This document shows, piece after piece, positions 23,486 through 33,963 of a stretch of 64,000 bases of DNA (positions are counted from its first letter, which is position 1; each line of letters starts with the position of its first letter). The notes beneath the pieces were generated by a model. That model had not been told where the DNA came from and did not search any database. It saw nothing but the letters and a program-made list of their open reading frames with translations. Position numbers and translations under genes: made by a program. The stretch is from Uloborus plumipes (Eukaryota > Arthropoda > Arachnida > Araneae > Uloboridae), in NCBI GenBank assembly GCA_038373865.1, contig JAXGGA010000458.1:62001-126000 (forward strand), in the 5' to 3' direction.

Positions 23486-24125
23486 GAATTAGAAATTAAC
23501 AAACTACGGGGTTTCGTTTAGTTAAGTATTTTAAGGAATAAGAAGAAAAAACATAGATAAAAGCTGGTGAATGGTGTGTGGTAAAGTACGAAAATACATT
23601 GTATCCTTGAGTTGTGACGATTATTGAAGAAAACGAGTTTAAAATATAAGTAATGGCTGCTGTTGGAACCAATTAGAAATGGCCAGTAACGACAGATGAA
23701 ATTTGTAATAAGAAAGAAAGAATGATTTGAAAAATTGAATTACCTGAACTTGTTAATAGCAGCAGCCAGTGTAGATTTAAGTCTTATGTTATGTAATACT
23801 TTTGATTTTTCATTGAGTTTGATATTAAATTTCTGTAAATTTAATTCATAATTGTTAATTTTCAATGTTTCGATCTAAACTAAGCTGTAATTTTCATTCA
23901 TTAATTTTTGTAATAAAGATATGCTTGTAAGTAAATTTTGTAACGTAAGTTATTGTAACATAAGTTACCCAGTTAAAAATTCCCATAATTTTCAATTTTT
24001 GAAATAAATTTTTAAATTAATGAAAATATATTCCTAAGCATTATAAGGAACTGATAAATTATGCTTCAAACAATAAAACAGCTGTAATAGAGCAGAAATT
24101 TGCCTCAGAACCAATTTTCATATTA

Positions 24126-25404
24126 CGAGGGCTGTCCGAAAAGTTTCCGACCTAACATAGATCAAATATTTTTATCATCCAAACTGGCTGTTACTTTTTG
24201 ATATAGTCTCCTTGTAAGTCCCCACACGTCACCCAGTAATGCTCCCATCCTTTTAACCCATCCAAAAGTAGTGATGAAAATGTGTCCTCAAAAAAGCTGT
24301 TGACAAAGTTTATGACCTCCTCATTTGAAGAAAACCTTTGTCCTCCGAGTGCTTCTTTCAGCTTAGGGACCAAGAAAGGGTCGCTTGGGGCCAGGTCTGG
24401 TGAGTAGGGTGGGTGTTCAACGATTTCGAGCTTTAACTCGTGAGTTTTGGCCATTGAAACCACTGATGTGTGAGCAGGAGCATTTTCTTGATGAAAAAGA
24501 ACTTTTTTCTTTTTCAAATGCGGTTGTTTTTCTTCTATTTCCTTCTTTAATTTGTCAAGGAGAGTAGAATAGTATGCTTCTGTTATGGTTTTTCCCATTT
24601 TAAGGTAGTCACTGAGTATTTCTCCATTGCTATCCCAGAAAACGGTCGGCATCACTTTTCCTGCAGAAGGAGCTGTTTTGGCCTTTTTTGGAGCTGTTCT
24701 CACTTTGCAGTCAATTGTTTTGATTGCATTTTTGTTTATGGAGTGTGCTGATGAATTCAGGTTTTATCCACAGTGATAAGTCGTCAGAAAAACTCTGGTT
24801 TATTGTGCCAGAATTGCGCTGCAAATGTTCATTTGGACACGTTTCTTTTCAAATTGAGAAAATGCGGCAGTCAAAGTGCAGCCAGCTTCCGCGTGCTTAA
24901 TTTCTCATTTAAAATGTGGCATGCGTATTCCTTAGAGATATTCGTAGTTTCTTCTATCTATCTCACCTTCAATCTGCGTCATCCAGCACCATTTGATGAG
25001 CTTTAGCAATGTGTTCATCAGTGGTAGCAGTTTTAGGTCGACCTGAGCGTTCATGAACACTCTAGCTGGTACGGTCACGTTTAAATTCCGCTACCCAAAA
25101 TTTGACTGTTGTAGACGATGGTGCAGAGTCCCCATACACAGAGTCCAACTCCTTTTTAATTTGTGCAGGCGTATTTCTTCTTTAAAACAAGTGTCGAATC
25201 AGAGCTTGATATTCGATTTTTTACATTTTCAAAAAAACAGTTGGAGCAACTCACTAGTATGGCTGTCACACACACAATTTGAACTAAAAATAGCCAAAAC
25301 TACGGTTCCAAGTTTCCAAAAGACTCCTTAATAAGAACAACTTTCTTTGTTTCATAAGTTTTGCCCTTTTCATATCAAGGTCGGAAACTTTTCAGACAGC
25401 CCTC
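24126..25404 (-). mobile_element. mariner transposon, minus orientation
   Basis: The 1,279-bp element is flanked by TA (24124-24125 and 25405-25406). The inverted ends begin CGAGGGCTGTCCGAAAAGTT on the left and CGAGGGCTGTCTGAAAAGTT on the right, read inward. Length and ends are typical of mariner. Confidence 0.9.
24191..25230 (-). pseudogene. mariner DD34D transposase, inactivated
   Basis: From about 25230 downward the frame reads IEYQALIRHLF, then a stop, then TPAQIKKELDSVYGDSAP and STTVKFWVAEFKR (the DNA-binding half). It passes HERSGRPKTATTDEHI and, after several stops, the first catalytic Asp region TVDKT followed by a TGA in place of Trp. A clean frame from 24703 to 24191 then gives VFWDSNGEIL, HQENAPAH, PYSPDLAPSD and the C-terminus. 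The second catalytic Asp is changed to Glu (HQENAPAH). The spacing to the last Asp is 34 residues, as in DD34D mariners. The initiator ATG also appears lost. Confidence 0.9.
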
Positions 25405-26440
25405 GTATGTGTAACGCAAGTTACTGCCTTATCTTTGACTGCTAGATTTTGTAAAATTTAAATGCATCGAATATTTTTGCATTTTAATTTTGCTTTCAAC
25501 TGTCATTTTCTAAAAATGCTTTCATTCAAGATTTGTACAGCAAAATTTGTCTGTACTGAGGTACTAAATGCTTAAGAGTTGGTCGAAATGTAACGTAAGT
25601 TACCGTGGAATTGCCCTGTAATTTATATTTCTATCGCTCATTGTAAAAATTATGCATCTTCAAGTTTTTAAAACGCGTATTTGTTTGCTAAATGGAATAA
25701 CATTTAGTTACATCTTTTATTATAAAAGCGAAGCGAAGCCAATTTCAAAAGATTGAATTTGATTGATTCAAAAAAAAAAAAAAAAAATCTAGTGACTAAT
25801 AGTAGCTGAACACATATATTTCTTGAAAAATTGAGAAAGGCTTTTTATATCATAAGGCATAGTAAAATCATTTACAAGGAGATACACCACTTTTACAATG
25901 AAGGTTTGTTGATTGTCACAATAATTTCTGCTCTAAATGAATAGAACACTAATATTACTTCAGAACAGGAAAATATTACAATTCAATCAATTTTCTTATC
26001 ACTCTATTTCACATTTCTTGTTTTACTCTATTTTTTTCTGAAAATAGTGTTTCATTTTGAAAAATGCTGCCTCTAGCCAGAATACGGGACTTTAGCCGTC
26101 CCGTATCAAGGTTCCCCGGGACGCGGGACAATGTTTCAAAAAACGGGACTGTCCCTTGAAATCCGGGACGTCTGGCAACCCTGGTTGTGATGGAGAAATC
26201 GAGCACTTTCTCAGCTTTGTGTGACTGCTATGTTTCAGGAAGCAACTGGCGGAATCAAACGAAAATTGATCTATAGGTAGATCCTATAGTATACAGGTGT
26301 GGGTTCAATTTTGGTGTTAATCTTTCTTAAAGAGGTTTTGAGCTCTCAAACGTGTTTTCTCATTATAGTGATTGCTATATCTCAAGAAGTAATGAACGGA
26401 ATCAAACAAAAATTGATCAACAGGTACATCTTTGAGGGTA

Positions 26441-26855
26441 CCCAAGTAGCATCAACTTATCGGATTTTGCTCGGCCGATCATCGAACTCCTCGTAAACTG
26501 ATCCCATAACGCACGTTGACATCGCTCCGATCAGTATCCGAGCACGATTTTCGATGAGCTACTTTTCATCGATAGCGATGTCCTTCCGATCAACTTTCCC
26601 GATGAAAATAAGCCGAGCATTCAAAATTGATCCTAAATTCATCGGCACAGGACTGCACTGCTCGTAAATTGCTCCAAATCTCATCGTACTTCGAGCAAAA
26701 CTCATCGGATTTTGCTGCTGGGATTCTGTTTGGCCGATGAGACATATTGCAGCAATTCCCGATGAGAACTCATCGAATCCGATCATCGGCCGATGAGAAT
26801 TTCATCGGGTTTCGATGAATGGCCGAACATCGCCGAAGAGATTATGCTGCTAGGG
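26441..26855. mobile_element. CATCGG-rich MITE, copy 1
   Basis: It is flanked by TA (26439-26440 and 26856-26857). The left end is CCCAAGTAGCATCAACTTAT; the right, inward, is CCCTAGCAGCATAATCTCTT. The interior is dense in CATCGG/CCGATG and TTTTCGATGAG motifs in both orientations. Non-coding. It is shared with the copy at 32716. Confidence 0.75.
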
Positions 26856-26957
26856 TAAAAGAACTGATTCAATTTCGGGCTAGAGCTTGAAAGGGGTAGC
26901 GCAATCGAACGTTCTCTCATTTTTATTGCAATAGCTATATCTCAAAAAATATTGCTG

Positions 26958-27345
26958 CACTGCAAAAAAAGGACCTGCTGTTTTTACGGTATAATACTGG
27001 CAGCCGAGGTTCCAATTTAAAACTGTAAAATGCACAGGAATAAACTGTAATACTAGCAATTTTACCGTTTATTACTCTAAAGTTAGAAATTTTACATTTT
27101 TTTGCCGTCAAATTTAGCAATATTATACTGCAAAAACAACAGTATAATACTGGCAGCTGAGGTTTCAGTTTAAAACTGTAAACTACGCGGTAATGAACTG
27201 AAATTAGTAATTTTGCAGTTTAGTTCTGTAAACTTAGCAATTTTACAGTATATTACTGTAAAATTAGAAATTTTTAGTTTATTACTATAAAATTAACTGT
27301 ATACTGTAAAATATACTGTAAAAACAACATTAATTTTTTACAGTG
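26958..27345. mobile_element. CACTG-family MITE, copy 2
   Basis: CACTGCAAAAAAAGGACC at the left, ...TTTTTTACAGTG at the right, with the GGCAGCCGAGGTTCC segment and palindromic AAATT...AATTTTAC modules between. Confidence 0.8.
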
Positions 27346-27450
27346 TGTGATTTAAATTTAGTTTAGAATAACAGAAAACCTACATGGAAACAAGCGCCTA
27401 TTCGATTTTGGATCCAATCGCTCCAAGGGGGTCTGTCTTTTTGAGATATT

Positions 27451-28494
27451 TCCGCTTATTTAAATCAACAGTATAAAAGATAAATTCACTAAAATTTCGC
27501 TTTCGGAAGATTTCATTGTTTGCAAAACATCGGAAAACTTTCTACGATTTAAATTTCTTATCTGTAGTCGTTTTCTATTTGTTAACAATGTTTTCACAAG
27601 CAAAGAAACTCTGTCAGTCAGACCACAGGACCGGACAGCAAAAGACATTTGATTTGAGAACAGAGTTGTCAAATGAACGTTAAAGCAAAAGATTTCGAAA
27701 AGATTACGAAAAAGATCGGCAGTTTATTGGAAAAGTTTTTCGAACGTTTATTAACATAATTTTAAACGCTAAATTCACAAGATATTTAATCAATAGTGAC
27801 ATTTTGACATTTTAAAAGCATAAGCAAAAATATAATTACGGTCTTCGTTTTGCCCGTGAAAGTTTATAATTTGAAGAATTTTGTGGAAGTTTATAATTTT
27901 TACGATTTGTTGACATTTTAAAATTTACGGTAACGTATTTTGTAATTAGTCTCAAATAAAGTAATAGCTGTACTTGAAAAAGATTAATTTCAACAAAATT
28001 TTGAGTAAAAGCGGAATTAAAACATTCAAACTAAAGGAAAGATTTGACTTGCAGTTTGTGAACAAGCATTTCTAAGGGAATAAAAATATATAATTCAGTC
28101 TTTGAATCACTTAAAGTTATTTGGAATAGACACATTTTGAAGTTTTAGGAGTTTTTTGGCTGACATAATGTTTATTGAGAAGTGCTTTTCTTTACAACGC
28201 TTTAGAAATGTTTGAAGTGTTTTCATTAATGTACTAGTCATTTTAAGGAACGGGAGTTTGAAAAATATTTAAGCAAAAACAAACAAATCCAAAACACGCA
28301 TACAGGTTCAAATTATTCGTGAATAAAAAGTTTTATATAAAAGATACAAATACATAATTAATGAAGCATATTAACTAACATCATGGATTGCCTTTCCTCC
28401 TCTCATTTTGTTTTATTGATAGCAAAAATACAAATAGTATAGTATTTAAAAAAGAAGCAAAATATTTAAATGGAAAAATTTTAGTTTTGCCAAA
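27451..28494. other. AT-rich DNA, nothing recognised
   Basis: No supported feature beyond scattered short frames. Confidence 0.45.
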
Positions 28495-28790
28495 GTAACC
28501 TATTACTGGAATTTTTTTTTGTAAGTGTGTTAGAATCAATTTGAATATTCTATCAGGGCTGGAAGATTCACAAGGGCGGATGCGAAGGCTATGGGGGCGA
28601 TCGCCTTCCTCCCCTTGTGAGACTCTTCACCTGTATTTTTCGACGTTGAAGTTCTAAAACTGCAAATTTATACCAGTTTTAATGAAGTTGGGGAACGAAG
28701 TTTTGGGGCTCTCCTCCAGAAATGTTTCGGAAGTGAAGTCCGAAACGTTTGTGATCAATATTTGTGAACTAGTATGCATGGTATAATTAA

Positions 28791-30739
28791 CCCTCTCAGC
28801 ACCAGAATATTATAAATTTCAAAAAAAAAAATATTTCTTCTCTCCAATAAGTACAAAATGTCTCCATTTTTTGTTCGAAAGAATTTTTTTTTCTTACCTG
28901 CACTCCTTCCTAGTTATTTTTACGAGCCTCATATGAGGCTTACTGTGCTTAAGGGTTGTATGTATACTCTGATGTATTTTTATTTCATCCCGGAAATAAA
29001 GGCTAGATTTTTTATTTCAGAAACAAGTTTTATTTTTAAATGAAATTATAATTGAAAATAGAAATATATACATGAAAACAAGCTTATTTTTAAGTTTTTA
29101 TCTTGAATGAAATGCTTCAAAGCATTCAGGGCATAGAGGCTATTTACATTTTTCACATATGTACCTAGTTTTTCCCAAACAGCCATGCAAGTGGCATTCG
29201 GCTGCATATTTTTTATCTGTTTTTGCAGGGTAGTGGTTGCTTCCATCCTTTCTCAGTTCGACTGCTGCTTGTATTTTCACCCTTTTCTTCACCGCTGGCT
29301 CGCCATAGGATGGTCTACCTCTCTTTTTGTTCATATTTGAGGATCCTTGATAAATCATTGAGGTAGCAACTGAGGATTTGAATTCCATCAAATCAAGTTT
29401 TTCGTTTCCTGGATCCATTTTCTACAACAGCCAGGTGCCAGGAATTCACCACTGCGACATTCAAAAGGTGGTGAAATATCCGAAAATATCACCTTTTGTG
29501 ACGTAGAGTATGCTGATGTAGGCCAAGTAGAGAATCCATTAGATCGACTCCTCCCATATTTTTGTTATACATCTGTTGAGGCAGGTCTAGGAATTTCAAT
29601 TTTTTTTTTTCTGTTCGACTCTAACGTTTTGCAGTTCCAACAGGATTTGTTCCTAAAAATGATGATGCAACATGGACAGCAGAATTGTCAAACCACCTTG
29701 TGATTGTTATGTTATCACTGTTTGTGACAACTGAGAACGAACCTCTAGGCTCCTTTTTCAAAATTTTGATTGGTTTCAGTTTACTTGAGGCTCCTTGTAA
29801 GCTGTTATCTTGTATCGTACCAGTAGTAAATATGTCCCACTCAAAGAGCTTTTGTAGGACAGGGATTGATTTGAACAGGTTGTCAAAGAACAATTTGTGG
29901 TTTTTGATTTTGATGCTTTCACAAAGCCTTAGTACCATTCCTCCAATTGATCCAAACTCACTCACATAACCATTATTTTGGTTTTGATTTGCACCCTCAT
30001 AAATTTCAAAAACGTAAACATATCCTGAAATTCCAGCTAGAACCCAAGTCTTGATACCCCAAGGATGTGGTTTGCCTCATATATTATTTTACTTTTGCTC
30101 TTCCCTTGAATGGAATAATCATTTCATAAAGAGATAAATGTTCCTCTGGTTCATAAGCCTCCTTGAATACTTCGGAAAAGTGATTCAGCACTGGCCTGAT
30201 TTTATGAAGTTTTTCATTGTTAGAGTTAGGCACATCATCTGAGACAAAGTGCAAATATTTTCGGATTTCAGCAAAACGAGCAAATTCAGCAAATTCTTCT
30301 AAAGTTAGCACAGAACAGTTGGTGTGAAAACAACACATTGCAACCACGAAGAACGTTAAGCCTCATATGAGACTCGTTACTTTTGCTCCATTTTGACAGA
30401 AAATACTTGGTTTAGAGCGAAATAAAAGACATTATCATAATATTGGAAGGTTTTAAAACAGTAAAATATCCAACTTTCCTTTGAAAATGATGTGCAGCAG
30501 CAACTAACTTGAATTACCTTCTCTCCATCAGCAACACCAGCCTGAAATCCAAACTATAAGAAATAAAATCCATGCTACCGTCTAGAAACTATTTTTTACA
30601 CTACTTAGGAGCCTCATTATGTGATCTACATGAATAGGTGGAGTCACTGACGACAAAAATAATCACTTTAAGTGTTTACTTTTTCCAAAACTGAGTTCAA
30701 AAGTAGGAGCCTCATATGAGGTCCTGGGTGCCGAGAGTG
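28791..30739 (-). mobile_element. piggyBac-type transposon, internally deleted
   Basis: It is flanked by TTAA at 28787-28790 and 30740-30743. The inverted ends are CCCTCTCAGCACC on the left and CACTCTCGGCACC inward from the right. CCTCATATGAGG palindromes lie subterminally near both ends (28926 and 30713; a variant is at 30361). Length is 1,949 bp, shorter than a typical complete element. Confidence 0.85.
29140..30347 (-). pseudogene. piggyBac transposase, N-terminus missing, catalytic Asp altered
   Basis: The piggyBac transposase (DDE fold) acts at TTAA sites. The minus strand reads from 30347: EIRKYLHFVSDD, KLHKIRPVLNHF, then HLSLYEMIIPFKGR, where the family has an Asp just before the Glu (here Tyr), so the first catalytic Asp is lost. 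After a frame change near 30084 come GYVYVFEIYEGANQN (near 30010), NHKLFFDNLFKSIPVLQKL (second Asp region) and ITRWFDNSAVHVAS (third Asp region). After another break, 29418-29140 has KKRGRPSYGEPAVKKRVK and the C-terminal cysteine-rich domain CHLHGCLGKTRYICEKC. The N-terminal portion is absent between the subterminal palindrome and 30357. It is clearly non-functional. Confidence 0.88.
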
Positions 30740-31650
30740 TTAAGAAAAACCAATCGCTCCTCCCTTGAAAAATTTCTGGATCCGCCCTTAAAGAGGCATT
30801 ACCTATTGTTGTTAAGTGTTTTTTGAGTTGTTAAAAATTGAATGAAAAACTTTCAAATTTAAAAAAGAAACATGAAACAAGTATCGTGTCTGAGTTATTT
30901 CCCCGACTCTCACATTTTTCTAATAGAAAGTTTTTTTAGTTGCTCTTAGGAGCTACAAGCAGGTAAATAGAGAGACAGATATTATTTTTTCTGACTCATA
31001 TCTGTATTCAAACTTTCTATTTTGTTTTCAATCTCTTTGTCCAGCTAGATTGTTTGTTTCAATACTTTTCTATTAAAAAACTAAGTTGAAAGTGTTTACT
31101 GTAGAGTTATTTTAGAGGAAAGTATAGTTTTTCTTTAAGAAAAGATAGAAAAATCAATTGGGTGAGAAAAAAATTGGAAAAAGCTGTAGATCTGCTTTTT
31201 TGTAAATATGTTGGAATCAGTTTAAATATTTTATCAGAACTGAAAGATTTGTTACCTATTGTTGTGTAAAGTGTCTTTTGAGTTGGTTAAAAATTGAGCT
31301 AAAAACTTTCATATTAAAAAAAAACGAAACATTAAACACCTGTCGTGACAGTTATTTCTCCGTCTCTCATATTTTTCCAGTAGAAATTTTTGTCTGTTGT
31401 TAGGAGCTACAGGCAGGTTAACAGACAGATAGCTCTTAGTTTTCCTGTCTAATTAGCCTGTATTCAAAATTTTTATTTTTTTTAGTTCACTTTTTGACAT
31501 AAATTTCTTATTCAAGCTCGATTGTTTGTTTTAATATTTTCCTATTAGAAAGTTAAGTTGAAGACATTTTCTTTTGCTTTTCTTTACAGGGAAGTACATT
31601 TTTTTAAAGAAAGGATAGAAAAAGCAATAGTGTGAGAAAAAATGGGAATA

Positions 31651-32600
31651 AATGTTAATTTCTTACCTTAAATAAGAGAAACTTATCGCATTGTCTGTTG
31701 TTTAACTGAAGTTCTAGTAAGCTAAATACCTATTTGATATCAAAAAATAAATGCAAGAAGTAATCAGAGATGACAAACGTAAATCATGCTTCCAAAAAAA
31801 AAATCCATTAAAGCAATGCTTGAGTCTTCAAACATATTTTTAGGAGCTCAATAAAAATGTTTTGATAAATTCAAAAAGTTTAAACAGTTAGAAATGCTTA
31901 GGAGAATAAACATCCTAAAAATTAGTTTTATTTTGTTGATTTTTATGAGGAAATAGTAGTTATTATAAAAATGTTATCATCAACCTGTCTCGGGGGGGGG
32001 GGATGGCTTTTAGCTAGTAATTTTTTTGCATTCCTTTTATTGATAATAGCTTTTAACAATCAAATTCCTGTGCAACGAAAAAATATTTGATAGTAAATAC
32101 AGCATAAAGCTTTTCAAACAGATTTTTTCAACTCTCCTTTTTAAATTAAAAACAGCACTTTGAATTGCTCCTCATATTCCATATGTTGCACTTCATTTCT
32201 GTATTTTTTCCTGATAGACACATACTTTGGTTTTTTTCATTTTAATTACTTCATTTATTGCAAAAAGATAAATTATCGTTAACAACTTTTTTCTATGAAA
32301 CTTTTGGAAAAATAAAAACATTCATCGCGTTATTTACTCAATACGATCAGAGCGTAAAAAAAATCATAGTGAATTAACATTAATATGCCTCTTATACTGT
32401 TTTGTTTCAAATTAATTTGTATTTCGTTCATTACTCGACTTAAATCCATCAAAGGAATTCGCTGCTAGTATGCTTCCAAATTAAATTAATTCTTTTTAGC
32501 CGACAGATACATTAGCATTGAATTATAATTCAAAATATTTAGGGATCATTTCCTCCACGTTAATTTATAAAGCACCATTTGTAAGTAAAACACTACCAAG
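31651..32600. other. AT-rich DNA, nothing recognised
   Basis: No supported feature apart from a G run at 31992-32001. Confidence 0.45.
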
Positions 32601-32645
32601 TACACTACACTACACTACACTACAAAAAAAAAAAAAAAAAAAAAA
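32601..32645. repeat. ACACT microsatellite followed by A run
   Basis: Four tandem ACACT units and then about 22 A, at the left margin of a CACTG-family MITE. Confidence 0.8.
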
Positions 32646-32828
32646 CCCGTTGTTTTTACAGTTTATAATACTGGCAGCAGAAGTTTTAGTTTAAAACAGT
32701 AAAAGCTCCGTAATACCCAAGTAGCATCAACTCATCGGATTTTGCTCGGCCGATCAACTAACTCCTCGTAAACTGATCCCGTAACGCACGACGATATCGT
32801 TCCGATCAGTATCCGAGCACGGTTTTCG

Positions 32829-33140
32829 ATGAGCTACTTTTCATCTGAAAGCGATATCCTTCCGATCAATTTTCCCGATGAAAATAAGATGAGCTATATT
32901 CCATCGGAAAATGATATCCTTCCGATCACTTTTCCCGATGAAAATAAGATGAGCTATATTCCATCGGAAAATGATATCCTTCCGATCAAGTTTCCCGATG
33001 AAAATAAGATGAGCTATATTCCATCGAAAAACGATATCCTTCCTATCAAATTTCCCGATGAAAATTAACCGAGCTATGTGTTATTGGAAAACTATGTACT
33101 TCCAATAAAATTTCCCGATGAAAATATGCCAAGCTACAGA
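32829..33140. repeat. 60-bp tandem repeat (about five units)
   Basis: Units of exactly 60 bp containing TTTCCCGATGAAAATAAGAT and CCATCGGAAAATGATATCCT, decaying to the right. An 80-codon frame stays open because 60 is a multiple of three (20-residue repeats SYIPSENDILPIKFPDENKM). I judge it a by-product, not a gene. Confidence 0.85.
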
Positions 33141-33236
33141 TTTCATCGGAAAGAGGTCGTAAAGATCAAATTTTCTGATGAAAATTTTCCCAATCTCAAA
33201 TTTTTGTTAAATATGCAGTGTTGGTCTCATTATTCG

Positions 33237-33350
33237 TAGACTTGGTAGCGTGGTGGTAGAGCGTTGGCTTTCCGCGCTTATAACTCGGGTTCGATGCTGG
33301 AGTTGGCCAGTCGCAAATGGTTGGGGGAAATAAAAAAGAGGTTCCAAAAT
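33237..33350 (+). repeat. tRNA-derived SINE inserted in the CATCGG element
   Basis: TGGTAGCGTGGTGGTAGAGCG (A box GTGGTAGAGCG) and, about 35 bp on, GGTTCGATGCT (B box) give a complete pol III promoter. A short tail with AAATAAAAAAGAGG follows. It resembles a tRNA head without a paired acceptor stem, so I call a SINE rather than a tRNA gene. Confidence 0.65.
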
Positions 33351-33963
33351 TCACTGCCACGGAACTAAACTGCGCTCTTTTTTCTTTTTTTCTCTTTTTT
33401 CTTCAAATTGATCCAACTCTCATCGTATTTTGATCCAAAATTTATCGCCACGGAACTACACTGCTCGTATATTGATCCAACTCTCATCGTATTTTCATCC
33501 AAAATTGATCCTAAATTCATCGGCACGGGACTGCACTGCTCGTAAATTGCTCCAAATCTCATCGTAAACTCATCGGATTTTGCTGCTCGGATTCTGATTG
33601 GCAGATGAGACATATTTGAGCAATTCCCGATGAAAACTCATCGAAATCCGATCACTGGCCGATGAGAATCTCATCGGGTTTCGATGAATGGCCGATCATC
33701 GGCCGATGAGATTATGCTGCTAGGGTAAGCTAGCTATTTTCCAGTTTATTACTCTAAAACTAGCAATTTTAGTTTATCAGTGTAAAATTAGCAATTATAC
33801 CATATAATTAGCTGTGTTATACTGTAAAAACAACAGTGTAAAACTGGCAGCAGAGGTTCCATTTTTAAACTAAAATGCACTGTAATAAACTGTGAAACTA
33901 GTAAATTACCAGTTTATTACTGCAAACTAGCAATTTTATAGTTTACTACTGTAAAATTAGCTG

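Larger units (their letters stand above)
22691..25604. repeat. Seven GTAAC-N-AAGTTAC palindromic motifs
   Basis: GTAACATAACTTACC (22691), GTAACTTAAGTTACC (22885), GTAATGTAAGTTACC (22911), GTAACGTAAGTTATT (23940), GTAACATAAGTTACC (23955), GTAACGCAAGTTACT (25410) and GTAACGTAAGTTACC (25590). All lie within the hAT-type element, and I found no others in the window. They could be protein-binding sites. Confidence 0.7.
21529..26183. mobile_element. hAT-type element, 4.65 kb, with 8-bp target duplication
   Basis: GTTGTGAT occurs at 21521-21528 and again at 26184-26191, directly flanking inverted ends CAGGGTTGCCAGA (21529) and TCTGGCAACCCTG (ending 26183). An 8-bp duplication with a CAGGG-type end is the hAT signature. 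Inside lie a G-run MITE (21790) and a dead mariner (24126); without them the element is about 3.2 kb. I cannot see a hAT transposase or BED finger, so it is non-autonomous or too decayed. Seven palindromic GTAAC...GTTAC motifs lie in its interior. Confidence 0.7.
20930..27450. repeat. Old ~145-bp tandem repeat stretch interrupted by four insertions
   Basis: Outside the inserted elements, the remaining pieces share phrases such as GCTATATCTCAAGAAGTAAT and GGAATCAAAC-AAAATTGATC. Landmark positions 26228, 26373 and 26933 become steps of about 145 and 143 once the CATCGG insertion is removed. A GTCTGTCTGTGTGTC microsatellite lies at the left end (20981). The insertions are a CACTG MITE (21060), a hAT-type element (21529), a CATCGG MITE (26441) and a second CACTG MITE (26958). 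The unit length resembles the array at 4.7 kb, but the sequence is different. Confidence 0.4.
28574..30796. mobile_element. Inverted-end insertion containing the piggyBac copy
   Basis: Compared with the empty site in the second tandem unit, the inserted DNA starts near CACAAGGGCGGATGCG (28572) and ends near GGATCCGCCCTTAAAG (30780-30794). Its short inverted ends are AAGGGCGGAT. About 270 bp remain once the piggyBac element is removed. Class unknown. Confidence 0.5.
28495..31650. repeat. 453-bp tandem duplication, first unit split by an insertion
   Basis: Segments 28505-28573 plus 30797-31190 (unit 1) and 31200-31650 (unit 2) match in order. For example TTACCTATTG is at 30799 and 31252, and AGGAGCTACA at 30948 and 31401 (period 453). 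Unit 1 is interrupted between GGAAGATT (28568) and TTACCTATTG (30799); unit 2 keeps the uninterrupted site near 31243-31255. Confidence 0.75.
32716..33725. mobile_element. CATCGG-rich MITE, copy 2, expanded
   Basis: It is flanked by TA (32714-32715 and 33726-33727), with ends CCCAAGTAGCATCAACTCAT and, inward, CCCTAGCAGCATAATCTCAT, like the copy at 26441. It is larger (1,010 bp) because it holds a 60-bp tandem repeat and a SINE insertion. Confidence 0.8.

Noticed and set aside
32829..33068. 80-codon frame with 20-residue repeats
   Set aside because: It follows directly from a 60-bp tandem repeat inside a non-coding MITE.
33237..33310. Possible tRNA gene on the plus strand
   Set aside because: A and B boxes are present but there is no clear acceptor stem, and it sits inside a MITE like a SINE insertion.
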